The notes below the pieces were generated by a model. The model was not told the DNA's origin, ran no database searches, and saw nothing but the letters and a program-made list of their open reading frames with translations. A program made the position numbers and the translations under genes. A DNA stretch of 12,781 nucleotides from NCBI GenBank assembly GCA_035529715.1, contig DATKWF010000008.1, forward strand, positions 1-12,781, given 5' to 3'. Positions 5,493 to 12,781 of the stretch are shown in pieces. How positions within the stretch are numbered: the stretch's first letter is position 1; every line of letters begins with the position of its first letter. This DNA is from DATKWF01 sp035529715 (GTDB lineage: Bacteria > Chloroflexota > Dehalococcoidia > Dehalococcoidales > RBG-16-60-22).

Positions 5493-6710
5493 GTGGCAAA
5501 CAACGAAACTAGTCTGGAGTTAATAAAAGGAATTGCCCAACCCTCGCCCAGCAAAATTGTTTTGCTGGTTATTGATGGGCTGGGTGGACTGCCCGACCCC
5601 AAAACGGGGAAGACAGAACTGGAGACAGCCAGTATCCCAAACCTTGACCGATTGGCGGCTAAGGCTATATGTGGTCTTATAGACCCGGTAGGTCCCGGTA
5701 TAACGCCGGGCAGCTCGCCAGGACATCTGGCCCTGTTCGGCTACAATCCGGTAAGCTATAACATCGGTCGGGGTGTGCTGGAAGCCATCGGTATAGATTT
5801 TGACATTCAGTCGGGGGATGTAGCAGCCCGGGGCAACTTCTGCACTCTGGATAAAGCGGGCCTGATTACTGATCGCAGGGCAGGGCGTATCTCAACCGAG
5901 AAATGTACCGAGTTGTGCCTGTTGCTTAACCAGCTGAAAATAGATGAGGCTGAGGTTTTTGTCCGCCCGGTAAGGGAACACCGTCTGGTGGTGGTATTCC
6001 GTGGCGAAGGGCTGTCGGCTGAGGCAGGCGATTCTGACCCTCAGCAGACGGGGGTGACTCCGAAGCCTATTATTGCTCTGAAACCGCAGGCAGGTAAACT
6101 GGCAGCCGCAGCTAACCACTTCCTTACTCAGGCGAGGGAAGTCCTGGCGGAGCATTATCCAGCCAATATGGTTCTGCTGCGGGGTTTCTCAAAGCACCCC
6201 CATTTTCCATCTATGGGTGAGATTTATAAGTTGAAGCCGGCGGCAATTGCCGGCTACCCCATGTACCGGGGACTGGCCAAGTTAGTCGGTATGGAGGTTC
6301 TGAAAACCGGAGCCACCATTGAAGATGAGGTTATGACTCTGAAGCAGAACTATAATAGTTATGACTTTTTCTACCTGCATATAAAAGCGACTGACACTGC
6401 CGGTGAGGACGGTGATTTTGAGCGGAAGGCAGGAGTTCTGGAGCAGGTGGATAATATTCTGCCACAGGTAACCGGCTTGGAACCTGACGTCATCGTGGTT
6501 ACCGGCGACCATTCAACCCCGGCTTTGCTCAAAGGGCACAGCTGGCATCCGGTACCGGTTCTCTTGTATTCCAGGTGGTGCCGTCCCGATAGGGTAAGAG
6601 AGTTTTCCGAGGCAGCCTTTGCTGCCGGCGGACTGGGAAGATTTCCAGCGACGCAGGTCATGCCGCTGGCTATGGCTAACGCCCTTAAATTGACCAAGTT
6701 TGGTGCCTAG
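5493..6710 (+). CDS. apgM: Cofactor-independent phosphoglycerate mutase, archaeal type (ApgM)
   Basis: This 405-residue enzyme should interconvert 3- and 2-phosphoglycerate without 2,3-bisphosphoglycerate, using two metal ions of the alkaline-phosphatase superfamily. Visible motifs are LLVIDGLGGLPD (24-35) with a metal-binding Asp28, TELETASIPNLDRLA (41-55), the serine-nucleophile loop GITPGSSPGHLALFGYNP (69-86, probably Ser74), GRGVLEAIGID, YLHIKATDTAGEDGDFERK (294-312), VVTGDHSTPALLKGHSWHP (335-353) with metal ligands Asp339, His340 and His352. The length and these motifs separate it from the ~510-residue bacterial GpmI and the histidine-type GpmA. The start is a GTG at 5493 with an AGGAGGG ribosome site. 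It lies between pgk and tpiA, consistent with a role in lower glycolysis or gluconeogenesis. Confidence 0.94.
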   Translation: MANNETSLELIKGIAQPSPSKIVLLVIDGLGGLPDPKTGKTELETASIPNLDRLAAKAICGLIDPVGPGITPGSSPGHLALFGYNPVSYNIGRGVLEAIGIDFDIQSGDVAARGNFCTLDKAGLITDRRAGRISTEKCTELCLLLNQLKIDEAEVFVRPVREHRLVVVFRGEGLSAEAGDSDPQQTGVTPKPIIALKPQAGKLAAAANHFLTQAREVLAEHYPANMVLLRGFSKHPHFPSMGEIYKLKPAAIAGYPMYRGLAKLVGMEVLKTGATIEDEVMTLKQNYNSYDFFYLHIKATDTAGEDGDFERKAGVLEQVDNILPQVTGLEPDVIVVTGDHSTPALLKGHSWHPVPVLLYSRWCRPDRVREFSEAAFAAGGLGRFPATQVMPLAMANALKLTKFGA

Positions 6711-6775
6711 CCATGGTCTCAGGGGAGTTTAAGAGGGGCCCTGTTTCTCAGCAACTAATTGATTGGGAGAAGAAA

Positions 6776-7531
6776 ATGCGTATACCAATGATTGCTGGCA
6801 ACTGGAAGATGAATACCACGGTAGGTGAAGCTGCAGAGCTGGTTAAGGCAATGAGAGATGAGCTTGATAAGATAGGTAATGTTGACAAGGTAATTTGTCC
6901 TCCTTTTGTTTCTCTGGCTATGGTCAGGGAGTTAATCAAGGGTAGCTCAATAAAATTGGGGGCACAGAACCTGTTTTTTGCGGAAAAGGGCGCCTATACC
7001 GGTGAGATTTCACCGTTAATGATAGCTGACCTGTGTGAATTTGTTATCATCGGACATTCCGAGCGCCGTCAATATTTTAATGAGACCGGGGAGATTGTTA
7101 ATAAAAAGATTGTGGCGGCATTGAAAGTAGGGCTGAAGCCTATTCTGTGCATCGGGGAAAGCCTGGAAGAGAATGAAGCCGGCAGGACCGAAGCGGTGGT
7201 GACCGACCAGCTAGGGTCATCCCTGGCGAGCATAGGTTCTATCGATGGACTGATTATAGCCTATGAGCCGGTTTGGGCAATCGGCACTGGCAAAGCGGCT
7301 ACCGCTGAGCAGGCAAATGCGACTATATCACTGATTCGCCACCATGTTTCCAAGTTGTACAGCAATGAGATTGCCCGAGATGTGCGTATTTTATATGGCG
7401 GTAGTGTTAACGCGGCTAATGCCACCGAGTTTATACAGCAGTCCGACATTGATGGGGCACTTGTTGGCGGTGCCAGTCTGAAGGCAACCGAATTTCTAAG
7501 TATTGTGACTCAGACCTCGGCGATTAAGTGA
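6776..7531 (+). CDS. tpiA: Triosephosphate isomerase
   Basis: TpiA interconverts dihydroxyacetone phosphate and glyceraldehyde-3-phosphate. From ATG at 6776 it has 251 residues, the normal length, and begins at the family N-terminus MRIPMIAGNWKMN (Asn9, Lys11). The electrophile IIGHSERR (His94), the catalytic base AYEPVWAIGTGKAA (Glu164, with the phosphate-gripping loop), ILYGGSVNAAN (205-215) and GALVGGASL (227-235) are all present. I chose 6776 over an in-frame ATG at 6713 because the earlier start adds 21 unrelated residues, whereas 6776 has GGGAG six bases upstream. The stop overlaps the miaA start (TGATG). The product is the triose substrate of Dxs, encoded in the same cluster. Confidence 0.97.
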   Translation: MRIPMIAGNWKMNTTVGEAAELVKAMRDELDKIGNVDKVICPPFVSLAMVRELIKGSSIKLGAQNLFFAEKGAYTGEISPLMIADLCEFVIIGHSERRQYFNETGEIVNKKIVAALKVGLKPILCIGESLEENEAGRTEAVVTDQLGSSLASIGSIDGLIIAYEPVWAIGTGKAATAEQANATISLIRHHVSKLYSNEIARDVRILYGGSVNAANATEFIQQSDIDGALVGGASLKATEFLSIVTQTSAIK

Positions 7532-8481
7532 TGAACCGTCTGGTAGCTATTGTTGGCCCCACAGCCAGTGGTAAGAGTCGGCTGGCCCTTCATTTAGCTC
7601 AGATTTTCAATGGAGAGATAGTAAGTGCTGACAGTCGTCAGGTATACCGGCACATGGATATTGGTACGGCAAAGCCGGACCCAGAGGAGCTATCTCTGGT
7701 CCCGCACCACCTGATTAATATTGTTAACCCTGATGAGGCTTTCAGTCTGGCTCAATATCAGGTGCTGGCTTATGAAGCTATTGAGGATATTCAGAGGCGT
7801 CACAAGTTGCCCTTTTTGGTTGGTGGCAGCGGACTATACATATGGGCAGTGCTGGAAGGCTGGAAAATACCGCAGGTACCACCTGACTCCGAATTCAGGC
7901 AAAGGCTGGAGGAGAAAGCCGCCAATACTGGCACTGAGGAGCTTTATCGGGAGCTTATCAGGCTTGACCCGGAGGCGGCGCGAAAAGTTGACCCTCGCAA
8001 CGTGCGCCGTCTGATAAGAGCCCTTGAGGTTTATGGCAAGGCAGGAGCTTCCTTCTCTCGTCCTGCGAGAAAGAAGAAAGCACTATCTTATAGTACAATG
8101 ATAATAGGCCTGACTGCGGACAGGGCGGAGCTATATCGTGGAATTGACCAGAGGGTTGATGGCATGATAGAGCGTGGATTAGTGGCGGAAGTGGAAAAAT
8201 TATTGAATATGGGGTATGATTTTAATTTGCCAGCCATGTCTGGCATTGGCTACCGGCAAGTTGGCTTATTTCTCAGAGGCGAGTTGTCTCTGGGGACTGC
8301 CATACAGCAAATCAAGTTTGAAACTCACCGTTTTGTTCGGCACCAGTATAGCTGGTTCCGGTTGAACGACGAGAGAATACGCTGGTTTGATATATCAAAG
8401 CAAATAGATTTAGAAATTGAAGCGACGCTATCTGAATATACGGGGATGGGGAGAACCGGGATAAAACCTTCTCTTGCATAA
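7531..8481 (+). CDS. miaA: tRNA dimethylallyltransferase
   Basis: MiaA transfers the dimethylallyl group of DMAPP to A37 of tRNAs that read codons starting with U. The 316-residue protein begins with the P-loop GPTASGKS (9-16), followed by EIVSADSRQVYRHMDIGTAKP (29-49, with the catalytic-type Asp34 and substrate-channel residues), VPHHLINIVNPDEAFS, FLVGGSGLYI, DPRNVRRLIRALEVY and, near the C-terminus, SGIGYRQVG and THRFVRHQYSWFR. The start ATG at 7531 overlaps the tpiA stop by one base, and no good ribosome site precedes it. Translation is therefore probably coupled to tpiA. A GTG at 7528 would add one residue. Confidence 0.96.
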   Translation: MNRLVAIVGPTASGKSRLALHLAQIFNGEIVSADSRQVYRHMDIGTAKPDPEELSLVPHHLINIVNPDEAFSLAQYQVLAYEAIEDIQRRHKLPFLVGGSGLYIWAVLEGWKIPQVPPDSEFRQRLEEKAANTGTEELYRELIRLDPEAARKVDPRNVRRLIRALEVYGKAGASFSRPARKKKALSYSTMIIGLTADRAELYRGIDQRVDGMIERGLVAEVEKLLNMGYDFNLPAMSGIGYRQVGLFLRGELSLGTAIQQIKFETHRFVRHQYSWFRLNDERIRWFDISKQIDLEIEATLSEYTGMGRTGIKPSLA

Positions 8482-8542
8482 GCTCAGTAATTTGCCCTTA
8501 AAGAGTAAATTGATAAGTGGAAACTGAGGAGTGAAGTATTCA

Positions 8543-9409
8543 ATGAATTTTACCAAGATGCAGGGCGCTGGAAATGATTTTGTAATCATTGAAAGCAGTG
8601 ACATGAAGCGCAACTGGTCACCGCTGGCAGTAGCCATGTGCGACCGGCACTTTGGCATCGGTGCTGACAGCTTAATATTAATAATGCCTTCGGATAAAGC
8701 CGATTTCCAGATGCGCATTTTTGATGCTGATGGTTCTGAGGCTGAAGCTTGCGGCAATGGTATAAGGTGCTTGACCAAGTATGTTTTTGACAGGGGGCAA
8801 ATCAGCCCTGAAACTGGTCGGATATTAGTAGAGACGATGGCCGGTACCCGAGAAATCAAGGTTGATAAAAAAGATGGCAAGCTAATTAAGATTCAAGCTG
8901 GTATGGGCAAGCCGGAATTTGGTGATGGTGACATCCCTGTGGCAATAGGGTCGGGGAAAAGTGATGCAGTTTACATAAAGTCAATGCTCGGCTATCCGGT
9001 TAACGTTGACGGGAAAGACTTGCTCCTCAACTGTGTGTCAATGGGGAATCCGCATGCGGTTTACTTCTCAACGCAGCCAGTATCCGATTTCCCACTTTCT
9101 CAGATAGGGGCAAAGGTTGAGTATTTAAGCATCTTTCCTAATCGGGTAAACTTTGAGGTAGCCAGAGTCCTGAGTCGTCAGCAGGTAGAGGTCCGTGTCT
9201 GGGAACGGGGAGTGGGGGAGACGCTGGCCTGTGGTAGCGGCGCCTGCGCCGTAGCCGTTGCTGCACAACTTTATGGTTATACTGGCAGAACAGTTGATAT
9301 AAAACTGCCGGGCGGTATATTGCAGGTTGAGTGGGATGGGAGTGGGGAGGTGTTGCTTAGCGGTCCGGCAGAGGAAGTATTTCATGGAGAATGGCTAGAA
9401 GAGGTGTAA
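8543..9409 (+). CDS. dapF: Diaminopimelate epimerase
   Basis: DapF converts LL- to meso-diaminopimelate by a two-base, cofactor-free mechanism. From ATG at 8543 the protein has 288 residues. It starts with the family motif MNFTKMQGAGNDFV and carries both catalytic cysteines: Cys70 in EACGNGIRCL and Cys230 in TLACGSGACAVAVAA. CVSMGNPHAV and NRVNFEVARV are also typical. A GTG at 8531 would add four residues, but its ribosome sequence GAGGAG directly abuts or overlaps it. The same GAGGAG lies about 11 bases before ATG 8543, so the ATG is preferred. Only three bases separate its stop from dapL, which supplies its substrate. Confidence 0.96.
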   Translation: MNFTKMQGAGNDFVIIESSDMKRNWSPLAVAMCDRHFGIGADSLILIMPSDKADFQMRIFDADGSEAEACGNGIRCLTKYVFDRGQISPETGRILVETMAGTREIKVDKKDGKLIKIQAGMGKPEFGDGDIPVAIGSGKSDAVYIKSMLGYPVNVDGKDLLLNCVSMGNPHAVYFSTQPVSDFPLSQIGAKVEYLSIFPNRVNFEVARVLSRQQVEVRVWERGVGETLACGSGACAVAVAAQLYGYTGRTVDIKLPGGILQVEWDGSGEVLLSGPAEEVFHGEWLEEV

Positions 9410-9412
9410 AAG

Positions 9413-10597
9413 ATGAGATTATCAAGACGGGTGGAAAATTTACCACCATATCTGTTTGTGGAAATTAACCGTAAGATTACCGAGAAAAGAGCTAAAGGCG
9501 AAGAAGTAATCAGTTTCGCTATAGGCGACCCTGATATTCCAACTCCATCCCATATCATTGATAAGCTTTGTCAGGCAGCACAAGACCCGGCCAACCATCG
9601 CTATCCAGAGACAGCTGGTCTGCCTGAACTGTGCCAGGCTATTGCCGGATGGTATGAAAGGCGCTTCGGCGTTTCATTTGATGCCGAGAAGGAGGTATTG
9701 CCTCTCATCGGCTCCAAAGAGGGCATTGGTCATATCACTTTTTGTTTTATTGACCCCGGGGATTTTGCTCTGGTGCCTGACCCGGGATATCCCGTTTACT
9801 CAGTAAGCACGATGCTGGCCGGAGGGAAACCTTATTATCTGCCACTCAAAGAGGAAAGAAATTTTCTACCCGATTTGAACAGCATTCCAGACTATGTTCT
9901 GAAGAGCGCTAAGCTCTTATGGATAAACTATCCTAATAATCCCACTGGTGCTGTAGCCGACCTTGATTTTTTCAATAAAGTAGTTGACTTTGCTCAGAAA
10001 CATGAATTGGTTGTCTGCCATGATGGGCCGTACTCTGAGGTTGCCTTTGATGGTTACCGGCCAGTTAGCTTTATGCAGGCAGATGGAGCCAGAGAGGTAG
10101 GCGTGGAGTTTCACTCTTTATCTAAAAGCTATAATATGACCGGCTGGCGGATAGGGATGGCGGTTGGCAACTCCACCATGATAGATGCGCTGAGGAGGCT
10201 AAAATCAAATCTGGATTCAGGGATTCCGCAGGCCATCCAATATGCTGCCATTGAGGCTTTAACTGCTTCTCAGGATTGCATCCAGGAGCATAATGCCATA
10301 TACCAGAGGCGCCGCGACCTGATAATTGAAGTGTTAAATAGTATCGGGCTTGAAGCCAAAGTACCAAAGGCAAGCCTGTACATCTGGGCTAAGGTTCCCG
10401 AGGGTTATAACTCTATGGACTTCAGCATTGACCTGTTAGAGCGGGTTGGAATAGCCGTAACACCGGGAGTGGGTTATGGCAAGAGTGGTGAGGGCTATGT
10501 ACGGTTGTCCATGACTATCCCGGATGCAACGCTGGTGAAAGGCTTGTCACGGTTAGCCGGGTGGCGAAATCATCGCCGGCAGGTATCGAAGAAGTAA
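9413..10597 (+). CDS. dapL: LL-diaminopimelate aminotransferase
   Basis: This 394-residue PLP enzyme of fold type I should make LL-diaminopimelate directly from tetrahydrodipicolinate and glutamate, bypassing the DapD/C/E steps. Visible are SFAIGDPDIPTP (34-45), the phosphate-loop region GSKEGIGH (100-107), NYPNNPTGA (172-180), HDGPYSEVAFDG (203-214) with the PLP-binding Asp204 and Tyr207, the Schiff-base lysine Lys238 in HSLSKSYNMTGWRIG, and C-terminal VTPGVGYG followed by YVRLS with the carboxylate-binding Arg. The family also includes aspartate and other aminotransferases. The assignment to DapL rests on the sequence character and on the directly adjacent dapF. A GAGG ribosome site at the end of dapF precedes the ATG. 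Confidence 0.9.
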   Translation: MRLSRRVENLPPYLFVEINRKITEKRAKGEEVISFAIGDPDIPTPSHIIDKLCQAAQDPANHRYPETAGLPELCQAIAGWYERRFGVSFDAEKEVLPLIGSKEGIGHITFCFIDPGDFALVPDPGYPVYSVSTMLAGGKPYYLPLKEERNFLPDLNSIPDYVLKSAKLLWINYPNNPTGAVADLDFFNKVVDFAQKHELVVCHDGPYSEVAFDGYRPVSFMQADGAREVGVEFHSLSKSYNMTGWRIGMAVGNSTMIDALRRLKSNLDSGIPQAIQYAAIEALTASQDCIQEHNAIYQRRRDLIIEVLNSIGLEAKVPKASLYIWAKVPEGYNSMDFSIDLLERVGIAVTPGVGYGKSGEGYVRLSMTIPDATLVKGLSRLAGWRNHRRQVSKK

Positions 10598-10619
10598 GTT
10601 GACATAATGAGGGTCCACC

Positions 10620-11762
10620 ATTAAGAGTACAGTTATCACTCAGTCCGTATCAGAGCGAGCCTTTTTGGTAGCCGTGGCGGCAAAAGAGAATAAAGGTAAC
10701 TGGTCAGCCGAGGCATCAATAGATGAACTGGCACAATTGGCCGGTACAGCCGGGGCGAAAGTGGTTGGGAAAATCATCCAGCGGCTGCCAGTGCCTTCTA
10801 AAACACACTATATCGGTAAAGGCAAGCTGGAGGAGCTGTCATCACTAAAGGGCAGCGTCAGTTATGATGTAGTAATTTTTGACGACGAGCTTTCACCACT
10901 GCAGCAGCGAAACCTCGAAGATGCTCTTCAGGTGAAGGTGATTGACCGCGTTGCCTTAATTTTAGATATTTTCGCCAGGCGAGCCCGGACCCATGAGGGT
11001 CAATTGCAGGTGGAGTTAGCCCAGCACCAATACCTCCTGCCACGCCTTGCCGGGCAGTGGAGCCATCTGGAAAGACTTGGGGGTGGTATTGGCACCAGAG
11101 GTCCCGGCGAATCACAGCTTGAGACTGACAAACGCCTTATTCAGCGCAAGATACATCGCCTTAAGACGAAAATAGAAGAAGTGCGCAAGCACCGGGCGCT
11201 ATATCGTCAGAAGAGACAGAGGAGTGGTATTCCCATTGTGTCTCTGGTAGGCTATACCAATGGCGGTAAAAGCACCTTGTTAAATGCTATCTGTAAGGCC
11301 GAAATTTTTACCGAGGACAAACTTTTTGCCACCCTTGACCCGACCACCAGGCGTCTAACTCTCCCTGATAAGAGTGTGGTGCTGGTTACTGATACTGTCG
11401 GCTTCATCCGGAAGTTGCCGCCTGCCATTGTAACTGCCTTCAGGGCAACTCTTGAGGAGCTTGCTGAAGCCTCTCTCCTGGTTCATGTAGTTGACCTGGC
11501 TTCTGAAGATGCTTCTATGCAGTGCCAGACGGTAGAGGATATTCTGGCTGACCTTAAACTTATGGACAAGCCCAGGGTTACGGCGCTAAATAAAATTGAC
11601 CGGTTGTTGAGCGGTGAACGGGACTGGGACGAGAAGGCTGCTTTGGATTACCTCTCCGACCAGCCCCTGAATGAGACCACGGTACTCATTTCAGCCACCA
11701 GGAGATGGGGATTGACCGGTCTCCTGGAACTGATTAGCCACATCCTGACCAGGACAACCTGA
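10620..11762 (+). CDS. hflX: GTPase HflX, probably started at ATT
   Basis: HflX is a ribosome-binding GTPase linked to rescue or splitting of stalled ribosomes. Numbered from ATT 10620 (380 residues), the N-terminal HflX domain has SERAFLVAVA (11-20), YIGKGKLEEL (64-73) and IFDDELSPLQQRNLE (86-100). The coiled linker contains GGGIGTRGPGESQLETDKR (154-172). The G domain has G1 GYTNGGKS (211-218), G2 FATLDPTTRR, G3 DTVGF (258-262), G4 NKID (324-327) and G5 SATRRWG (358-364). No ATG, GTG or TTG exists between the upstream in-frame TGA and TTG 10665, yet the conserved ERAFLVAV strand lies before that TTG. ATT 10620 has GAGGG six bases upstream. If TTG 10665 is used, the protein has 365 residues and loses part of the first strand. 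Confidence 0.92.
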   Translation: MKSTVITQSVSERAFLVAVAAKENKGNWSAEASIDELAQLAGTAGAKVVGKIIQRLPVPSKTHYIGKGKLEELSSLKGSVSYDVVIFDDELSPLQQRNLEDALQVKVIDRVALILDIFARRARTHEGQLQVELAQHQYLLPRLAGQWSHLERLGGGIGTRGPGESQLETDKRLIQRKIHRLKTKIEEVRKHRALYRQKRQRSGIPIVSLVGYTNGGKSTLLNAICKAEIFTEDKLFATLDPTTRRLTLPDKSVVLVTDTVGFIRKLPPAIVTAFRATLEELAEASLLVHVVDLASEDASMQCQTVEDILADLKLMDKPRVTALNKIDRLLSGERDWDEKAALDYLSDQPLNETTVLISATRRWGLTGLLELISHILTRTT

Positions 11763-11821
11763 GTAGATAGGCGATATGTGGTTAATCAGTGCTGCCCCTA
11801 ATAATTTAAAGGTGCATTTGT

Positions 11822-12700
11822 ATGGAATTAGGTATAATTTTAGCTCTTTTGTCAACAGTGATATTTGGTGTAATGGGAGTCACAATAAGGCGGGGAGTAT
11901 ATCAGTCGAAAGAGTCATCCCCGGCGGCGGCAATCAGTGTATTCGCTGGGATGCCTCTTGTCTTATTGGTATTACTATTTACTGTAGAATGGAATCAGTT
12001 CTGTGTTCTTTCCTGGCAGGTGTATGTAGTACTCGGTATAGCCGGCATATTGCAATTTGTTCTCGGTAGACACTTGCTTTTTAACGCTATCCGGCTTATC
12101 GGTGCTAACAAGTCGCTTGCCATTTCAAGAACGAGTAGTTTATTTGTGGTTATATTTGGTGTTACCTTTTTACAGGAATCTCTTACCGCTTGGCTCGGCC
12201 TGGGAGTTTTATGCATTATAGTGGGGGCAGTACTGGTTAGCTTTGAGAGAAAGGAAGAAACTTCCAGATTACAGGCCAGAGGTGTTCTCCTTAGCCTGGG
12301 AGGTGCGCTCTCTGTTGCCATAGCCGCGGTGCTTGTCAAGGCAGTAATTAATGAGGCTGGGTCCTTCTATATTGCTGTTTTTGTTTGTTATTTAGTCGCC
12401 TTTTTCCTATGGTCCATTCTTCTATTACGAAAGGAGCAGCGGGACCAGATGCTTCAGCTTCCACGTTCCTCTCTGGTTCTACTGGTTATTGCTGGAGCGC
12501 TGGGTGTACTCGGCCAGTTATTGAGGTTTGCCGCTATTAGTTATAGCCCGGTTAGTGTTGTGCAACCGCTTATGGCTACAATTGTTTTATTCACCATCTT
12601 TTTCTCGTTTTTAATAAACCGTAACATAGAGGTTTTCAACCGGAAGGTTATCACCGGGATAATTCTGGTGGTTGCCGGGGTTTGTCTGCTTGCTTTATAA
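11822..12700 (+). CDS. EamA/DMT-superfamily transporter
   Basis: The 292-residue protein is almost entirely hydrophobic and fits the ten-helix drug/metabolite transporter plan of two EamA repeats. Repeat one runs from ~1 to ~140 (LGIILALLSTVIFGVMGV; GANKSLAISRTSSLFVVIFG; FLQESLTAWLGLGVLCIIVG). Repeat two runs from ~150 to the end (GVLLSLGGALSVAIAAVLVK; FAAISYSPVSVVQPLMATIV; IITGI-like LVVAGVCLLAL). The pattern of a short loop before each 'SxxxP-like' helix and a terminal helix ending at the stop is typical. The ATG at 11822 has AAAGGTG eight bases upstream. It follows hflX by 59 bases and may be the last gene of the cluster. The substrate cannot be predicted. Amino acid or metabolite export is typical of relatives. 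Confidence 0.88.
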   Translation: MELGIILALLSTVIFGVMGVTIRRGVYQSKESSPAAAISVFAGMPLVLLVLLFTVEWNQFCVLSWQVYVVLGIAGILQFVLGRHLLFNAIRLIGANKSLAISRTSSLFVVIFGVTFLQESLTAWLGLGVLCIIVGAVLVSFERKEETSRLQARGVLLSLGGALSVAIAAVLVKAVINEAGSFYIAVFVCYLVAFFLWSILLLRKEQRDQMLQLPRSSLVLLVIAGALGVLGQLLRFAAISYSPVSVVQPLMATIVLFTIFFSFLINRNIEVFNRKVITGIILVVAGVCLLAL

Positions 12701-12706
12701 CCCCCG

Positions 12707-12733
12707 GAGAGCGGTCTGAAAAACGACGCTCTC
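12707..12733 (+). repeat. Inverted repeat after the transporter gene (weak terminator candidate)
   Basis: GAGAGCG (12707-12713) and CGCTCTC (12727-12733) can form a perfect 7-base-pair hairpin with a 13-base loop, starting six bases after the transporter stop. No T-run follows (AAATCAAAATCC), so it does not meet the usual rule for intrinsic termination on the plus strand. It could still be a 3'-end-stabilising hairpin. Confidence 0.35.
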
Positions 12734-12781
12734 AAATCAAAATCCAGGCCCCTGAAAAATCTTTTGAATGGTTATCTACCT

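Noticed and set aside
4970..5602. Minus-strand open frame of 210 codons opposite pgk and the start of apgM.
   Set aside because: It is rich in Ser, Pro and Thr from the complement of a conserved Gly/Ala-rich gene, crosses a gene boundary and has no family likeness.
6713..6775. Longer tpiA start at ATG 6713.
   Set aside because: It would add 21 residues not present in the family, while ATG 6776 begins at the conserved N-terminus with a good ribosome site.
8428..8880. Minus-strand open frame of 150 codons opposite dapF.
   Set aside because: It is antisense to the conserved catalytic region of dapF and has no ribosome site or motif.
10599..10627. TTGACA after dapL as an internal promoter for hflX.
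   Set aside because: The hexamer 17 bases further is TAAGAG, a poor -10, and it would place the transcription start downstream of the likely hflX initiation codon.
12707..12733. Hairpin as an intrinsic terminator of the cluster.
   Set aside because: The stem is short, the loop is long and no T-run follows; kept only as an inverted repeat.
1..12781. CRISPR array, insertion sequence, rRNA or toxin-antitoxin genes.
   Set aside because: No regularly spaced repeats, transposase motifs, rRNA segments or paired small genes were seen on either strand.

Overview
This is a bacterial chromosome segment of roughly 48-50% GC. It carries a nine-gene, same-strand housekeeping cluster on the right (2398-12700) and a disturbed, island-like boundary on the left (1-1564). 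Three things point to an anaerobic Chloroflexota lineage close to Dehalococcoidia: the gene order dxs-pgk-apgM-tpiA-miaA-dapF-dapL-hflX, an archaeal-type phosphoglycerate mutase, and the aminotransferase (DapL) route to diaminopimelate. I recall a similar order in Dehalococcoides, but this is an inference from memory and protein character, not from a search.

Left region. Reading leftward on the minus strand there is a tRNA-Arg(TCT) gene with a near-consensus promoter. A 140-base leader with short repeats follows, then a 449-codon open frame (1347 to the window edge) with no stop. Its first ~307 residues are a tyrosine recombinase (integrase) that stops just before the catalytic tyrosine. The remaining ~142 residues are, in the same frame, the FMN-binding barrel of a dihydroorotate dehydrogenase (PyrD). 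Base composition changes at the same point: by hand count, bases 1-420 are about 43% GC and bases 421-1320 about 51%. It is either a genuine chimeric gene at a decayed or self-splitting genomic island, or an assembly join, and is the most unusual object in the window.

Middle region. A DedA-family membrane protein (1628-2296, minus) is divergent from dxs. The ~100-base spacer has a strong promoter for dxs and an overlapping opposite-strand -10 box.

Right region. dxs, pgk, apgM, tpiA, miaA, dapF, dapL, hflX and an EamA-family transporter follow with small gaps and are probably transcribed together from the dxs promoter. Their metabolism connects: Pgk, ApgM and TpiA work in triose metabolism and supply glyceraldehyde-3-phosphate; Dxs uses that plus pyruvate to begin isoprenoid synthesis; MiaA uses the isoprenoid DMAPP to modify tRNA. 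DapL and DapF catalyse two consecutive steps of diaminopimelate/lysine synthesis. HflX is a ribosome-associated GTPase. HflX appears to begin at an ATT codon, because its conserved N-terminal strand lies upstream of any standard start. Apart from the leader at 1348-1487, no gene-free stretch is long enough to need separate description.
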